DNA from: SIG607 sp036307305
GTDB taxonomy: Bacteria; Bacillota; Clostridia; Oscillospirales; Acutalibacteraceae
Assembly: GCA_036307305.1 (NCBI GenBank)
Contig: JAXJXV010000008.1
Coordinates: forward strand, 77,045 to 141,044
Reading direction: 5' to 3'
Length of the DNA: 64,000 nucleotides
Positions 1 to 10,200 of this stretch are shown piece after piece. How positions within the stretch are numbered: position 1 is the stretch's first letter; each line of letters begins with the position of its first letter. The translations under genes were made by a program, and so were the position numbers. The notes under the pieces were generated by a model. The model was not told where the DNA came from and did not search any database. It was given only the letters and a program-made list of their open reading frames with translations.

Positions 1-31
1 AACATTTTTTCACAAAAAAAACAATCAATAA

Positions 32-60
32 TTGAAATGTGTAGAAATTTATGTTATTAT
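32..60 (+). promoter_or_regulatory. Sigma-A type promoter of the first lipoprotein gene
   Basis: TTGAAA at 32-37 and TATTAT at 55-60 are separated by exactly 17 bases, upstream of the lipoprotein start. Seen by eye only; transcription is inferred. Confidence 0.6.
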
Positions 61-90
61 GGTCATATAATAGTATGAGGTGTGATTTTC

Positions 91-525
91 TTGAAGAAAT
101 TTTTAGCTTTATTTTTTTGTATAATGTTTATTTTTTCTCTTTGCGGATGCGGTGCAGGTAACTATCACGTAGCAACCGAGGGTGAGCTTAACGTAAGTCT
201 TCCCGAGAAAACTGTTGAAGACTCAGAAATCAGCGAATACGTAAAGGCAATCAGCGGTAAATGGAAGCTCGTTTCCATTATAAACGACGGAAAAACCGAA
301 ACCTTTGAAAATTCCTACTATGAATTCAGAGAAAGCGGAAGAATTAAAATAAAACTCCGTCAAAGCACTGATATGGGCACCTATACCATTGACGAGACGA
401 CCATAACCATTAAAAACGGTAATAACGAGCTTATTATTAAGTATGTAATCGATGGTGATAAGCTGACGATTACCGACCAGAGCAACGACGTTCATAATCT
501 TGTAAAAGAAGAAGGAAATTCCTGA
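91..525 (+). CDS. Small lipoprotein with lipocalin-like domain
   Basis: Predicted exported lipoprotein of 144 residues. The TTG at 91 is preferred to the in-frame GTG at 82 because GAGGTG at 76-81 lies 9 bases before it and would overlap or abut the GTG. The N-terminus has two lysines, a hydrophobic stretch and the lipobox LCGC, so the mature protein should start at cysteine and sit on the outer face of the membrane. The rest contains a short beta-rich segment of the kind 'GKWKLVS..(Y/F)EF...G' seen in lipocalin-like DUF domains, with acidic polar flanks. No catalytic motif is visible; ligand unknown. It is monocistronic, with its own promoter and a terminator that starts inside the last codons. 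Confidence 0.75.
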   Translation: MKKFLALFFCIMFIFSLCGCGAGNYHVATEGELNVSLPEKTVEDSEISEYVKAISGKWKLVSIINDGKTETFENSYYEFRESGRIKIKLRQSTDMGTYTIDETTITIKNGNNELIIKYVIDGDKLTITDQSNDVHNLVKEEGNS

Positions 526-540
526 TGGAATTTCCTTCTT
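508..540 (+). terminator. Intrinsic terminator overlapping the lipoprotein stop codon
   Basis: GAAGAAGGAAATTCC and GGAATTTCCTTCTT form a long stem around a TGAT loop followed by T-rich sequence. The TGA stop lies in the loop, so the last codons are part of the stem. Confidence 0.85.
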
Positions 541-580
541 TATTTTCTGTATTTGTGCGTAAAGTTACTGCAAGGCTAAC

Positions 581-721
581 GGGCGAATAACAAATCCGCC
601 CCTACGAACGTTTAATACAGCCTCTACGGCTACGATGTAGGGGAGGACTTGTTGTCCTCCCGCATAGATACTGCAAAACTAACGGGCGAATAACTCCCTA
701 TTCCCTAATCCCTATTCCCTA
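581..721. repeat. REP-like hairpins plus TAGGGAN heptamer array
   Basis: Intergenic mosaic. A C/G-type hairpin (GGGCGAAT...ATCCGCCC, 581-601, one G lost), an A/G-type hairpin (GGGAGGAC 641-648, TTGTT loop region, GTCCTCCC 654-661), a broken half copy GGGCGAA near 684, then four TAGGGAN heptamers (read on the minus strand) at 694-721. The outermost heptamer supplies the TAG stop of the alarmone synthetase gene. Confidence 0.85.
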
Positions 722-1396
722 CTTCTGCACCTGTTCTCTCAGCTTATCCATTTTACTGTCAAGGGTGGCGCTGAGTGTTGCGCATTCATACAGCTCCTTT
801 GCCATTTCCTCGGTAAAGGGGCTGTCTTTTTTATATCTTAGCTGATGCTCAAGACTTGCCCAGAAGTCCATAGCTATAGTGCGAAGCTGAATTTCCACGC
901 GCATATAATGTTTTTCTTTTGCAAGGAAAATAGGCACAGCCACAATAAGATGCAAACTGCGATAGCCATTTTCCTTAGGATTTGCTATATAGTCCTTTTT
1001 CTGTATAAGCTGTATATCGTCCTGTTTCAAAAGAGCCTCTGCAAGATTATAAACGTCTCTTTCAAAAGCGCATACAACCCTTACACCTGCAACGTCGTTA
1101 AGGTTTTCTTTTATGCTTTCGGCGGAAAATGGTACGTTTTGTCTTTTAAGCTTTTCTTTTATACTCTCATAGCTTTTCAGTCTTGTTTTTATGCTGTTAA
1201 TGGGGTTTCTGTCGTACTGGAGAGAAAATTCCTCATTAAGAACGTTGAATTTCGTTTCAATTTCCATCATAGCGCAACGGTAATAAGCCATAAGAGTGTT
1301 GTACTTCTGTAGCTTTTCCTTGCCCCAATCCTCAAAGGTGGCGTCAAGGAAATTACCGATTCTGTTAAGCATTGCCGAATCAACCTTGGGGAACAT
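719..1396 (-). CDS. Small alarmone synthetase, (p)ppGpp synthetase (RelQ/RelP type)
   Basis: Single-domain RelA/SpoT synthetase of 225 residues, the usual length of small alarmone synthetases (about 210). It transfers pyrophosphate from ATP to GDP/GTP in the cytoplasm to make (p)ppGpp. Visible family motifs are GVRVVCAF, ENGYRSLHLIV and VEIQLRTIAMDFWASLEH, which hold the conserved tyrosine and the EIQLRT Mg/ATP-binding strand; there is no HD hydrolase domain or TGS/ACT tail. The ATG at 1396 has AGAAGG 9 bases upstream and overlaps the stop of the upstream permease by 17 bases, so the two are translated from one message. The stop codon TAG is the first heptamer of the adjoining TAGGGAN repeat. 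Whether it is the RelQ or the RelP subtype cannot be decided by eye. Confidence 0.9.
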   Translation of the reverse strand: MFPKVDSAMLNRIGNFLDATFEDWGKEKLQKYNTLMAYYRCAMMEIETKFNVLNEEFSLQYDRNPINSIKTRLKSYESIKEKLKRQNVPFSAESIKENLNDVAGVRVVCAFERDVYNLAEALLKQDDIQLIQKKDYIANPKENGYRSLHLIVAVPIFLAKEKHYMRVEIQLRTIAMDFWASLEHQLRYKKDSPFTEEMAKELYECATLSATLDSKMDKLREQVQK

Positions 1397-2495
1397 CTGT
1401 ATGAGCCTTCTTTCCTATGTCGTCTTTTATAATTTTGAAGATTGCGGCGGTAAGGGGTACGAAAATAAGCATACCGGGGATACCGAACACGCCGCCGCCC
1501 ACCGTAACAGCCGCAAGTACCCAGATAGCAGGAAGACCTATAGACGAGCCTACCACCTTGGGATAAATAAGATTGCCCTCCAACTGCTGAAGCACTACGA
1601 TATATATTATAAATATAAGAGCTTTAATAGGAGCCTCGGTTAAAATCATAAAGGCGCCCACAGCCGCGCCGATAAAGGCGCCCACTATTGGAATAAGCGC
1701 GGTAAAGGCAATGAGTGCGCCAATCATAGTAGCGTAGGGAAGCTTCAAAATAAGCATACCCACAGTGCAAAGCACACCGAGGATAACGGCTTCAATACAC
1801 TGTCCCACTATGTAACGGTGGAAGCTGTCGTTAATAACCTTAACCGTGTAGCTGATTTTTTTATATATACCGTCTTTTAAATAATGCTTACAAACCTTTT
1901 TGACCTGACCTATAAGTCTTACCTTGCCGATAAGGAAATAAATTGCAAAAATCAAACTTAAAAAGCCTGTAACAACACCTGAGAAAACGGCAGTAACGGA
2001 AGATATAACCATACTTACCACACTGCCCACACCCGTCGTTGCAAAGCCCAGTATGTCAGTAATCCTCTGTTGCCAGTTGATTTCGCGCAGAGAAGCGATA
2101 AGCTCGTCTGAGATAAACTCAACCTCGCTGAGCCTTGTAATAGAATTACCGATTGCAGTAGGCAGTTTTTCAATAATAACCTGAATACAGGAAACAAGCT
2201 CAGGCACCACAAGACCGATAACGAGAGCAATTACGGCAAGAACGGTGAGAAAAGCGCCCAGCATACAAACGGGAAGCCGTGTTTTCTTCACAAACTTATT
2301 TTTTGATTTAGGAAAATAATGACGCTGATAGAAGGTCATTATAATATTAACAAGATAAGCAATAACGAAACCGATAATAATGGGAGCAGACGCGCCGAGA
2401 ATAGCCACCGAAACGCTGTCCCAGTAGCTTATGCATAGATATAACAAAAATACGGAAAAACAAAGCTTAAAGCAAAGCTTCCAGTTGAAATTCAT
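1380..2495 (-). CDS. AI-2E family transporter (PerM/YhhT/YtvI-like permease)
   Basis: Polytopic membrane protein of about 371 residues with paired hydrophobic helices at the N-terminus, a periplasmic or extracellular stretch around residues 110-155 and a helical C-terminal half ending in GGGVFGIPGMLIFVPLTA, the signature of the AI-2E exporter/PerM family. Members have been linked to autoinducer-2 export and to Na+/H+ antiport; the substrate here cannot be told. The start is uncertain: TTG at 2507, GTG at 2504 and ATG at 2495 are in frame within 13 bases. ATG is taken because GGTTGGTG precedes it. It overlaps the downstream alarmone synthetase gene. Confidence 0.85.
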   Translation of the reverse strand: MNFNWKLCFKLCFSVFLLYLCISYWDSVSVAILGASAPIIIGFVIAYLVNIIMTFYQRHYFPKSKNKFVKKTRLPVCMLGAFLTVLAVIALVIGLVVPELVSCIQVIIEKLPTAIGNSITRLSEVEFISDELIASLREINWQQRITDILGFATTGVGSVVSMVISSVTAVFSGVVTGFLSLIFAIYFLIGKVRLIGQVKKVCKHYLKDGIYKKISYTVKVINDSFHRYIVGQCIEAVILGVLCTVGMLILKLPYATMIGALIAFTALIPIVGAFIGAAVGAFMILTEAPIKALIFIIYIVVLQQLEGNLIYPKVVGSSIGLPAIWVLAAVTVGGGVFGIPGMLIFVPLTAAIFKIIKDDIGKKAHTDVPQG

Positions 2496-2593
2496 TTTTT
2501 TCACCAACCAAAAAATATTTACAGTTTAATTATAATATGTTATTGCAATTTAATCAATAAATTATTTGTTAATAATAAAATTTTATTATAAGA

Positions 2594-2661
2594 CGGACGC
2601 GGGAGGACAGTTCCCCCTACTCCCTATTCCCTACTCCCTATTCCCTACTCCCTATTCCCTA
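2594..2661. repeat. TAGGGAN heptamer array with REP remnant
   Basis: The + strand reads CTACTCCCTATTCCCTA-type units from about 2614 to 2661, with seven C-tracts spaced by seven bases. A degenerate half of the A/G-type REP (GGGAGGAC) lies just before it at about 2600. On the minus strand this is a run of GGG tracts with four-base loops, able in principle to fold as a G-quadruplex. Confidence 0.85.
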
Positions 2662-2696
2662 AAAAAGCGTTGCACCTTCAAGTGCAACGCTTTTTG
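2661..2696 (-). terminator. Intrinsic terminator of the GH16 gene
   Basis: AAAAAAGCGTTGCAC, TTCAA loop, GTGCAACGCTTTTT lies directly after the GH16 stop codon at 2698. A/T tails on both sides make it bidirectional. Confidence 0.9.
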
Positions 2697-2697
2697 T

Positions 2698-5600
2698 TTA
2701 ATGATAATCTACAGTTTCAACGCCGTCTTTGTACTGATAAAGCTTACAAGAATAAATCTTATAGTCGATAGTTTCCATTCCGTTTTCTTTGAAAATATTG
2801 TTGGTATCGGAATGATTTTTTGCCTGTCCGCTAACACCTGCATAAGAAACCATTACACCGTGTGAGAAGCAAACGTAAGCTTCCTGATGGAAACATTCCA
2901 TACCCTTTGAGTTAGGATTATCATTATAGAAGTCTGCCGAACCGTCAATTCTTATTTTATAATAAGGTTCACTTACAGGAACGCCGTCTACAACCTGCGC
3001 GTCAATGTAGAACGCCATATATTCAGGTGTCCATTCAAAGCCGTAGCGGTGTCTGCTACGAGCACTATCAAGATTAGTGCCGAAACTAGTGTAGCTCTGA
3101 CCTTGACTGCCTTTCATAAACAGCTTTTTGGCATCATCAACAGTTCCGTAAGCCAACTGTACGCTTGTGCTACCACCCTCATCAAGCGAATACCACTTGT
3201 GAAGCTGTGGAACAACGGCAGTAGTAGGATTACCGTATTCATAACCTGCTATTGTCTTTCTTGACAAACCGAATACCTCGAAGATATCAACCTCAAGCTT
3301 ACTTTTAACGTCAGCGGGATATTTACTGCTGTCAAACTCATACTGAGGTCTCAGCCAGAAGGCCGGCCATGAACCGTAAGCAAAGGGAACCTGCGCATCC
3401 ATCTCAAGATATCCGTACTTAAACGACATCTGATTTTTACTGTTTACGCACTTTGCCATATCATAGTGCAGATTACTTTCTGAGAAATCCTCAGACTCTT
3501 TGATACGTAAAATCATAGCGCCGTCTTCGATTATCCAGTTATCTCCACCCTTTACTATATTATAAGTAGCATAGGCGCCTTCTCCACTGGAAGCGTTTGT
3601 ATCCTGATGTAAATCGTTAAGATATTTTACGTTATCACTCTGTTCAATACCCGCAGACCAAACAAGATATCTTCTGTTGGGGTCGATTGTAGAACCGCCG
3701 CCATTATCAACATAGCTGATACTGCGGTTTATAGTATCTGAGTAAATAGTATGCTCTATGCCCTGCTCGTCGGCAAAGGTAATATAACCTCTTACAATCA
3801 AATCGTAGTCAGCCATACTGCTGTCAAAGCCGTTTACGTAGGTCGAGAAGGTCATAAGAGAATATTCATATTCCCAACAGTAGTTGAAATTATCGGTCTT
3901 CTTTTCAGAAACCGTACCCTGTGAGCCGAGAGTCATACCGCCCAGATAAATAGAATTATTCGTGTACTTATCAATTGCGCCGTTTTTGTAGATAAAACCG
4001 CGCTCGATAATATTAAAGGTTTTGCCGTCAAGAATAATAGTCGAGCCGTCAACCGTTTCATAGTTGAAATAATATCTCAGTGCCTGATTTTTAGAGGTAG
4101 TTGCGGCTTCTTCAGTAAGAATAGAAGCGCCGTCTGTACCGATAACCGTTCCTAAATCGGTAAGAGTAAAGTCGGTAAAGTAAATATCGTTATCCTCGCC
4201 GCTAAGGTTGGATTTTGTTATATTTTGAATAAAGCTAACGTAAAGCTCCTTATAGCCGTCAGAAAGAACAATATCGTCTCCGCCTGCTATATCATCAACC
4301 ATACCGCCAAGGTCGGCAGTGATATAGAACTCTGCCTTCTTCCAGTCGCCCTCGCCCTTTGCAATGGTATACTGGGTAATTTCAGAGCCGTACATATAAA
4401 TATTATTCTTGTGAGCAGTCTTGAATCGCAAAGTAAGGTCGGTGTTCATATCCACAGCCTTGTAGAAGAAGCTCACCTTGTAGGTGTGACCGTCCTCAAC
4501 AGAGCCTAAACGGAACATATTGGTGCCCTTGCTAACGGCGGAGTTCATTCTCTCTACCTTTTCGGCTTCGGTGGAAACGATATCGTCCTTGTCGGCGTAG
4601 TCCTTGCCGTAAAGATTTACGTATTCGTCATAACCGTAAGGATTATAGCGAAGAGCGTTTACCATTTCGCCGTTCTTCTCAACCTCTGCAGAAAGAAGTC
4701 CCTTAGCGCCGCTATAAACATAAGCCGCATAACCGCCGGGGTTTTCGTTGACGTGGCTGATTAAATAGTTTGCGTTGTAAAGCATTGTAATATCGCTTGG
4801 ATAAACCTTTGCTTCATAGCGATCGTAGGCGGCAACGTCGGTGTACCAGTAATTGTCAACGCTGTCGGTTTCAGGAGGTGTCAGCGCAGAGCCTATATTT
4901 TCCTTTTGAAGCTCTGCAGTAAATCCTTCGCCGTCACTATAGTAATTATAAACTACAGCGCTCTTTCCCTCTTCAACCTCAATAAGAGTGATTTCCTTAA
5001 TGACAAATTCAGGAACACTTAAAGGCTTATAGGGATAAACAGTATATTCCTGTCCGTCCTTAGTATAGGTATAGTGAGTTACTCCGTTGTCGTCACAGGC
5101 AACGCGCTCTGCTCTGTAACCTTCAATGGTGCCGTAAATAGAAAGTACGGGAACACTGTCTGTAAAATCCTCGGTAATAAGGGTGGTCATTGCAGTGAGA
5201 TACTCGCCCGTTACCTTCTTTTCGCCGTTGGTAACGGCAGAGGACCAGTAATTAGCATAGCTTTGGATGTGAATATCGTCGGCGCCCCTGTCTACGTAAT
5301 CGTAAGGTCTGCCTGCAGAAAGAAGGAAGCTGGAGCTACCCTCCTTCGTAACCTTGTAGGTAATAACTGCCGTATAGGTGGTGTTAGGCTTTGCAATAAG
5401 CATATTGCCATTTTTATCTTTAAGGGTTAAAGAACTGTTTACACCCCAACCCAGATTTACCACCTGACCGATTTCATGAGAATCCTCTTTAAAGGCAGAA
5501 TCGGTAATATAACCCTTACCCACGTACTGCTCGGTGCCGTCGGTTTTGTCGGGATTAAAATGTACCGCCTGACCGCTGTAGGCGTTTTTGGTGAATAAGA

Positions 5601-6915
5601 TGCCCTCGTCGGTGTACTTAACGGTAGCCCAACCGCCCTCGGTTACAGAGTTGCGGTACTCGTCGTCCAGCATATATCCGTAACCGTGAGTAGTAGTATT
5701 AACGTAGCCCTCATAATTCTTATCGTAGGACTCAGCGTAATCTCCCCATTTAGCGTAAGCGTGAGCTTCCATGGAATCGTTAACGGGAACGGTTGGTACC
5801 TTTATGCTGGTTATAGGCTTGGTTAACTCAGCATCACTGTACCAACCTGCAAAATATTTACCCTCAGGCGCAGTGGGAATAGAGTCGAAAGCCAGTTCCA
5901 TACCCGCAGTTACGCCCTCGGTAATAACGAGGTCGCTGTCAATACCGTTGTTGTAGTGATAGGTGATAGTGGGAGCATCCAGCTCAACCACACTGTAGGA
6001 AACGTCGTCAATATAGAAATAATCGTAGGTGTTTGCGTTATCGACATTTACAAATATATACAAATTCTTGTAATCGTTAATAGTATAGGGAGAAGTGGTA
6101 AAATACATTACACCCGTGTGCCATACACCCGTCTGTATAGAGCTGTCAAAGGTGATTTTGCTTTCATCATACACAACTCTCTTACCGTTTTCGCTGTCGC
6201 CATCACCCCAAAGATTGCTGTGACCTGTGTAAGCAATCAGCGTTATTGGTGTAGTTAAAGCTTTTTCAATATAATATTTAAAGGTTAGTTTGTATGTAGT
6301 AGATGTTTCCGTTTTACCAAGAACGATAGAATGTTCACGCTGTCCGTTTCTGATTTGATAGAACTGTTGTGAAGTGTAATCAGGCGCACTATCAAAGTTG
6401 TTTTTAACAAAAATACCATCAACAAGATGATAATAGTCATTATATTTGTCTGACCAATTATCAGGCTGTTTAGTAGGAATAGCAAAATGTGTGTTAGAAA
6501 TTTTTGCAGATTTATTTCCACTATAAGCAAAATCGGAACTTGGCTGAACAACCATAGATTTACCTGCATAATAGTCGTTATAGTAGTTTTCAAAGCTGAT
6601 AACGGGGTTTTCGTAGTAGTAAACCGAATAGTGAGTGTTAACAGCCGTTTTTGGTACGGCAACAAGACTGCTGTCAGACATAGACCAGTAGTTATCGGTA
6701 ATTCTTGACGCAGTAACAGAAGGGTAGGAAATGTCACTGCCCTTGTCGTAAACCTCACACCAGCTTTCAGCGCCCTTGTTGAAGGTAACGGTGCTGACGC
6801 CCAGAATGTCTCCAATGTCAATCTCAGTGTCATCCTTACCACCCTGAGCAATAATGCTAACGGTAGAACCCATAAGCATTACAAAACAAAGCAAGAAACA
6901 TAATAGTTTTTTCAA
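2698..6915 (-). CDS. Giant secreted glycoside hydrolase family 16 protein
   Basis: Secreted multidomain protein of about 1405 residues. The TTG at 6915 is chosen over GTG 6924 because GGGAGAG lies 8 bases upstream; the resulting N-terminus (KKLLCFLLCFVML...) is a clear signal peptide. The middle holds several carbohydrate-binding-like beta-sandwich segments and an InlB/Listeria-Bacteroides-type repeat (...GKYFAGWYSDAELT...). The C-terminal 320 residues are a GH16 domain: the catalytic motif EVDIFE (nucleophile and acid/base glutamates, about residue 1210) and the preceding SWPAFWLRP. GH16 enzymes cleave beta-1,3- or beta-1,3/1,4-glucans such as laminarin and lichenan, or galactans; the exact substrate is not decidable. 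No LPXTG or SLH anchor was seen. The region before GH16 is closely similar to the neighbouring 1723-residue protein. Confidence 0.9.
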   Translation of the reverse strand: MKKLLCFLLCFVMLMGSTVSIIAQGGKDDTEIDIGDILGVSTVTFNKGAESWCEVYDKGSDISYPSVTASRITDNYWSMSDSSLVAVPKTAVNTHYSVYYYENPVISFENYYNDYYAGKSMVVQPSSDFAYSGNKSAKISNTHFAIPTKQPDNWSDKYNDYYHLVDGIFVKNNFDSAPDYTSQQFYQIRNGQREHSIVLGKTETSTTYKLTFKYYIEKALTTPITLIAYTGHSNLWGDGDSENGKRVVYDESKITFDSSIQTGVWHTGVMYFTTSPYTINDYKNLYIFVNVDNANTYDYFYIDDVSYSVVELDAPTITYHYNNGIDSDLVITEGVTAGMELAFDSIPTAPEGKYFAGWYSDAELTKPITSIKVPTVPVNDSMEAHAYAKWGDYAESYDKNYEGYVNTTTHGYGYMLDDEYRNSVTEGGWATVKYTDEGILFTKNAYSGQAVHFNPDKTDGTEQYVGKGYITDSAFKEDSHEIGQVVNLGWGVNSSLTLKDKNGNMLIAKPNTTYTAVITYKVTKEGSSSFLLSAGRPYDYVDRGADDIHIQSYANYWSSAVTNGEKKVTGEYLTAMTTLITEDFTDSVPVLSIYGTIEGYRAERVACDDNGVTHYTYTKDGQEYTVYPYKPLSVPEFVIKEITLIEVEEGKSAVVYNYYSDGEGFTAELQKENIGSALTPPETDSVDNYWYTDVAAYDRYEAKVYPSDITMLYNANYLISHVNENPGGYAAYVYSGAKGLLSAEVEKNGEMVNALRYNPYGYDEYVNLYGKDYADKDDIVSTEAEKVERMNSAVSKGTNMFRLGSVEDGHTYKVSFFYKAVDMNTDLTLRFKTAHKNNIYMYGSEITQYTIAKGEGDWKKAEFYITADLGGMVDDIAGGDDIVLSDGYKELYVSFIQNITKSNLSGEDNDIYFTDFTLTDLGTVIGTDGASILTEEAATTSKNQALRYYFNYETVDGSTIILDGKTFNIIERGFIYKNGAIDKYTNNSIYLGGMTLGSQGTVSEKKTDNFNYCWEYEYSLMTFSTYVNGFDSSMADYDLIVRGYITFADEQGIEHTIYSDTINRSISYVDNGGGSTIDPNRRYLVWSAGIEQSDNVKYLNDLHQDTNASSGEGAYATYNIVKGGDNWIIEDGAMILRIKESEDFSESNLHYDMAKCVNSKNQMSFKYGYLEMDAQVPFAYGSWPAFWLRPQYEFDSSKYPADVKSKLEVDIFEVFGLSRKTIAGYEYGNPTTAVVPQLHKWYSLDEGGSTSVQLAYGTVDDAKKLFMKGSQGQSYTSFGTNLDSARSRHRYGFEWTPEYMAFYIDAQVVDGVPVSEPYYKIRIDGSADFYNDNPNSKGMECFHQEAYVCFSHGVMVSYAGVSGQAKNHSDTNNIFKENGMETIDYKIYSCKLYQYKDGVETVDYH

Positions 6916-6948
6916 ATAGAACACTCTCCCTTGTATTATTGTAGTTAA

Positions 6949-6977
6949 ATTTTATCGTTTTTCGAACATTTTGTCAA
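6949..6977 (-). promoter_or_regulatory. Sigma-A promoter of the GH16 gene
   Basis: Minus strand: TTGACA (6972-6977), 17-base spacer, TAAAAT (6949-6954), about 30 bases before the start codon. Confidence 0.75.
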
Positions 6978-7012
6978 GCAATTTAACAATAATTGTCTAT
7001 GTTGGAGAGGGA

Positions 7013-7190
7013 GTGAGTACAGTCTCTACGGCTACAGTGTAGGGGAGGACTTGTTGTCCTCCCGCATAGATACTGCTAAACTAACGGGCGGATACAAATC
7101 CGCCCCTACGAACGTTTAATACAGCCTCTACGGCTACGGTGTAGGGGAGGACTTGTTGTCCTCCCGCATAGATACTGCAAGACTAACGTT
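7013..7190. repeat. Three REP-like hairpins between the two giant secreted protein genes
   Basis: Order: A/G-type hairpin (arms 7044-7051 and 7057-7064), C/G-type hairpin (about 7085-7104, one base shorter in the loop), A/G-type hairpin (about 7144-7164). The linkers TACAGCCTCTACGGCTAC and GCATAGATACTGC are conserved with the other clusters. Confidence 0.85.
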
Positions 7191-7199
7191 TACCGCAAC

Positions 7200-7231
7200 A
7201 AAAAACGGCTTCTTTCGAAGCCGTTTTTTTA
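7200..7231 (-). terminator. Intrinsic terminator of the 1723-residue secreted protein gene
   Basis: AAAAAACGGCTTC, TTTC loop, GAAGCCGTTTTTTT, just downstream of the stop at 7237; symmetric, so bidirectional. Confidence 0.9.
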
Positions 7232-7236
7232 TTCAA

Positions 7237-10200
7237 TTAGTGGAAGCTACCTGCATCAATAATGCCGTTTACACTTCTGTTAGTGTTCTCAGAGTATACT
7301 GTGTAGAGTTTGCCGTTAGCATCCTTAAAGGTTACGTAACCCTTAACAATAAGCTTACTATCCATAAGTGACTCTGTGAAGCCCTTAACGTAGGTGGAGA
7401 AGGTCATTACGCCGTTCTCGTTACTCCAACATTCGTTGAAGTTCTCAGTTTTTGCAGAGTACTTAACTGTGCCATTGTTGTTAGTAGGACGGAAGAGACC
7501 TGTGTATTGACCAGAAGCATTGGTATATTTACCAATTGCGCCGTTGGTGTATACAAAGCCACGCTCTACTACTTCGAACTCTTCGTCACCGAGCTTAATG
7601 GTAGAACCATCATCAGTTTCGTAAGAGAAGTAGAAACGCATTGCCTGTCTGCCGTTATCAGCCTCTTTAAGAACTGATGCTCCTCCCTTACCTACTGCTG
7701 CACCGAGGTCTACGTACTCGAAGTCAGCAAAATAAATTTGGTTGTCACAGCCTGTTGTGTCGTGACTGGTAATGGTCTGATTGAAGTAAATGTAGAAATA
7801 CTCTCTTATTGCTTCCTTACTGTCATCAAAGCCTGCAACAGCAGTAGTTTTATTTGCGGCTGCATCGTAGGTGATATAGTAGGTGAAGTCGTACCATGTT
7901 TCACCTGCAACGATTTTTTCAGCCTTGATATCGTAGAAGCTGCCAAGCCAAGAAGTAACGCCCCAGATGTTGTTTTGAATACCTGATGCAAAATGAACGC
8001 TCATATCAGCTTCAATCTTATCAGCCTTGATGGAGAAGCTTACCTTATAAGTATGACCGTCAACAGCTTTACCCATACGGAAAATCTGTGTTGGCTTGTT
8101 GTAGTGGTCTTTCAACTGAGCAAGCTTACCTGCTTCAGTGGTCTGATAATCCTTAGAGTTGATATCCTTGTCAACTTCTCTGTCTAAGCCCTTAGAATCA
8201 TAATATTCTTCGTAACCTAAAGTGTTGAAGTAGATAACAGGAACAAGCTTACCATCTTTCTCAATAAACTTATTGGTCATTTCAGAACCGAAGTAGCAGT
8301 TTTCACTGGCAACAGCATGCTCAGGAGCCATCATATAGTCAGCATTCCAGTAGTTTGATAAGCCACTACCGTAAATCACTTCATTAGGAGAAATAGGATA
8401 GATTGCCTCTTTCTCGTAATACCAGTTGTTATCAGGATTGTTTGTTGCCTTGTATGCGCTAGTGCCGGTCTTACCAACAGAAACTGTGGTATCATAACCA
8501 TTTGTACTGTCATAGGTAGTATAGGTAGCCGCACCCTCACCGGATTCAACTTCAATAAGAGTAATGCTGGAAACGTAGATATGAGGATGATCTACGTATT
8601 CGTAAGGATAGTATGTGGTCTGTGCGCCTGTACTTGCATTTGTTACCACATAAGATTCAACACCGTTAGCATCCTTTTCAATACGTCTTGCAGCAGCACC
8701 GGTTGCGCACGCGTAGAGTGTGAATACGGGTACATCATTCTTATCAAAAGCTTCAGGTGTAGTTACAGAGAATACCTGTGTTAAGTTCTGATTCTTGGGA
8801 TATGCAGCCGCTGTTGCTTCCAAGCTTCCCTTCCAAATCTGAAGTTCTTCTGCAGAAACCATGCTACACTGATTCCATACATTTACATCAAAACCCTGCT
8901 TATCAAGATAAGCAGCTTTTTTACCTGCACCAAGATGCAGAGTCATTGAACCGTAACCGCCAACTTCGTAGTTTATTACTGCAATATACTTGGTGTTAGG
9001 CTTAGCAATAAGAACGTTACCATTTTCATCTCTTACGGTGTAGCTTCCGCCAACACCCCAACCAACTAACTTGGTTTCACCTACTGCAAGGTTAGTAGCA
9101 TCAGCAATCAGGTCAGATGCAGAATCGGTCTGGCTAGTACCACCTGTGTTAGCTGGATTCCATTTTGGTACAGAACCACCTGCACCCTTACCAATCATAA
9201 TAGCGCCGTTAGAGCTACCTGCTAAGCCGGACCAACCCATACCCTCATTAATATCGGTTCTATAGGTTGTGCCGTTATAGTGAGCAATACCAAACTTAGT
9301 GCCTGCGCCTAAAGTATAGGTCTTGCCTTCGGTAGTATCAGCATAGTCACCCCATACTGCATAAAGGGAAACCTTGCCGTACTGATTAGCGGTAGGAAGT
9401 GTAATTGTAGCGCCGCTTACCATATTGGTGCCTGTTTCGTTACGGGACCAGCCCTTGAAATACTTACCTGCAGGAGCAGAAGGAATATAATCTATTGCAT
9501 AAGCACCGTCTGCGGTAAGGCCGTCGGTAACTGTCTTAAGAACCTTTCCGTCGCTGTCCTTATATGTTACGGAGAGAGTATTGTCTGTAAGCGCCTCGGT
9601 TTTAATATCGTCGAAGTAAACAACGCAGTTTCTTGCATTTGCACGGGTATCAGTAGTTGTTCTTACTCTGAATGCAATAGCCTGACCCATGCTATTTCCC
9701 GCAACAGCGTCAGTAGCGCTAACAACAATAGTACCTGTTACCCAACCGCCTGTTGCGGTCTTAGGAATAATATAGGTAGCACTAACCTGTGGATTGGTAA
9801 TACCCCAGATATTATAGGTGTTAATCTGATAAGCATCAATCCGTATATCATAAGTGTTATCTTCAGGCACGCAGTACTTAAAGGTAATTTTATAGTTGTA
9901 GGAATATTTAGCGTAATCACCAAGACCCTTAACCATAAACATACCCTGTTCTAACTCACCTGATAAACGCTGTTTATAGTATTTATTTGCTACAAAATCA
10001 GGAGCTGTATCGCCTGTAAGCTGTGTAAAGGTATCGGTAGCCTCATTATAGGAATAATATGCTTTCCAGTTGGTTGCCCAATCAGCAGGTTCGGAACCAA
10101 TTACGCTAAGGTTAGTGTTTTCATACTTCATTGAAGTGCTGCCTTCATAGGCAATTTCATTAGAAAGCATTGCATTGGTGAGCCACTTGTTGTTAACATA

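Noticed and set aside
845..1312. 155-codon + strand frame opposite the alarmone synthetase
   Set aside because: Antisense shadow of a well-supported gene with no ribosome site or recognisable protein.
2566..2865. 99-codon + strand frame across the heptamer array
   Set aside because: Reads PYSLFPTPYSL from the heptamers and then runs antisense into the GH16 gene.
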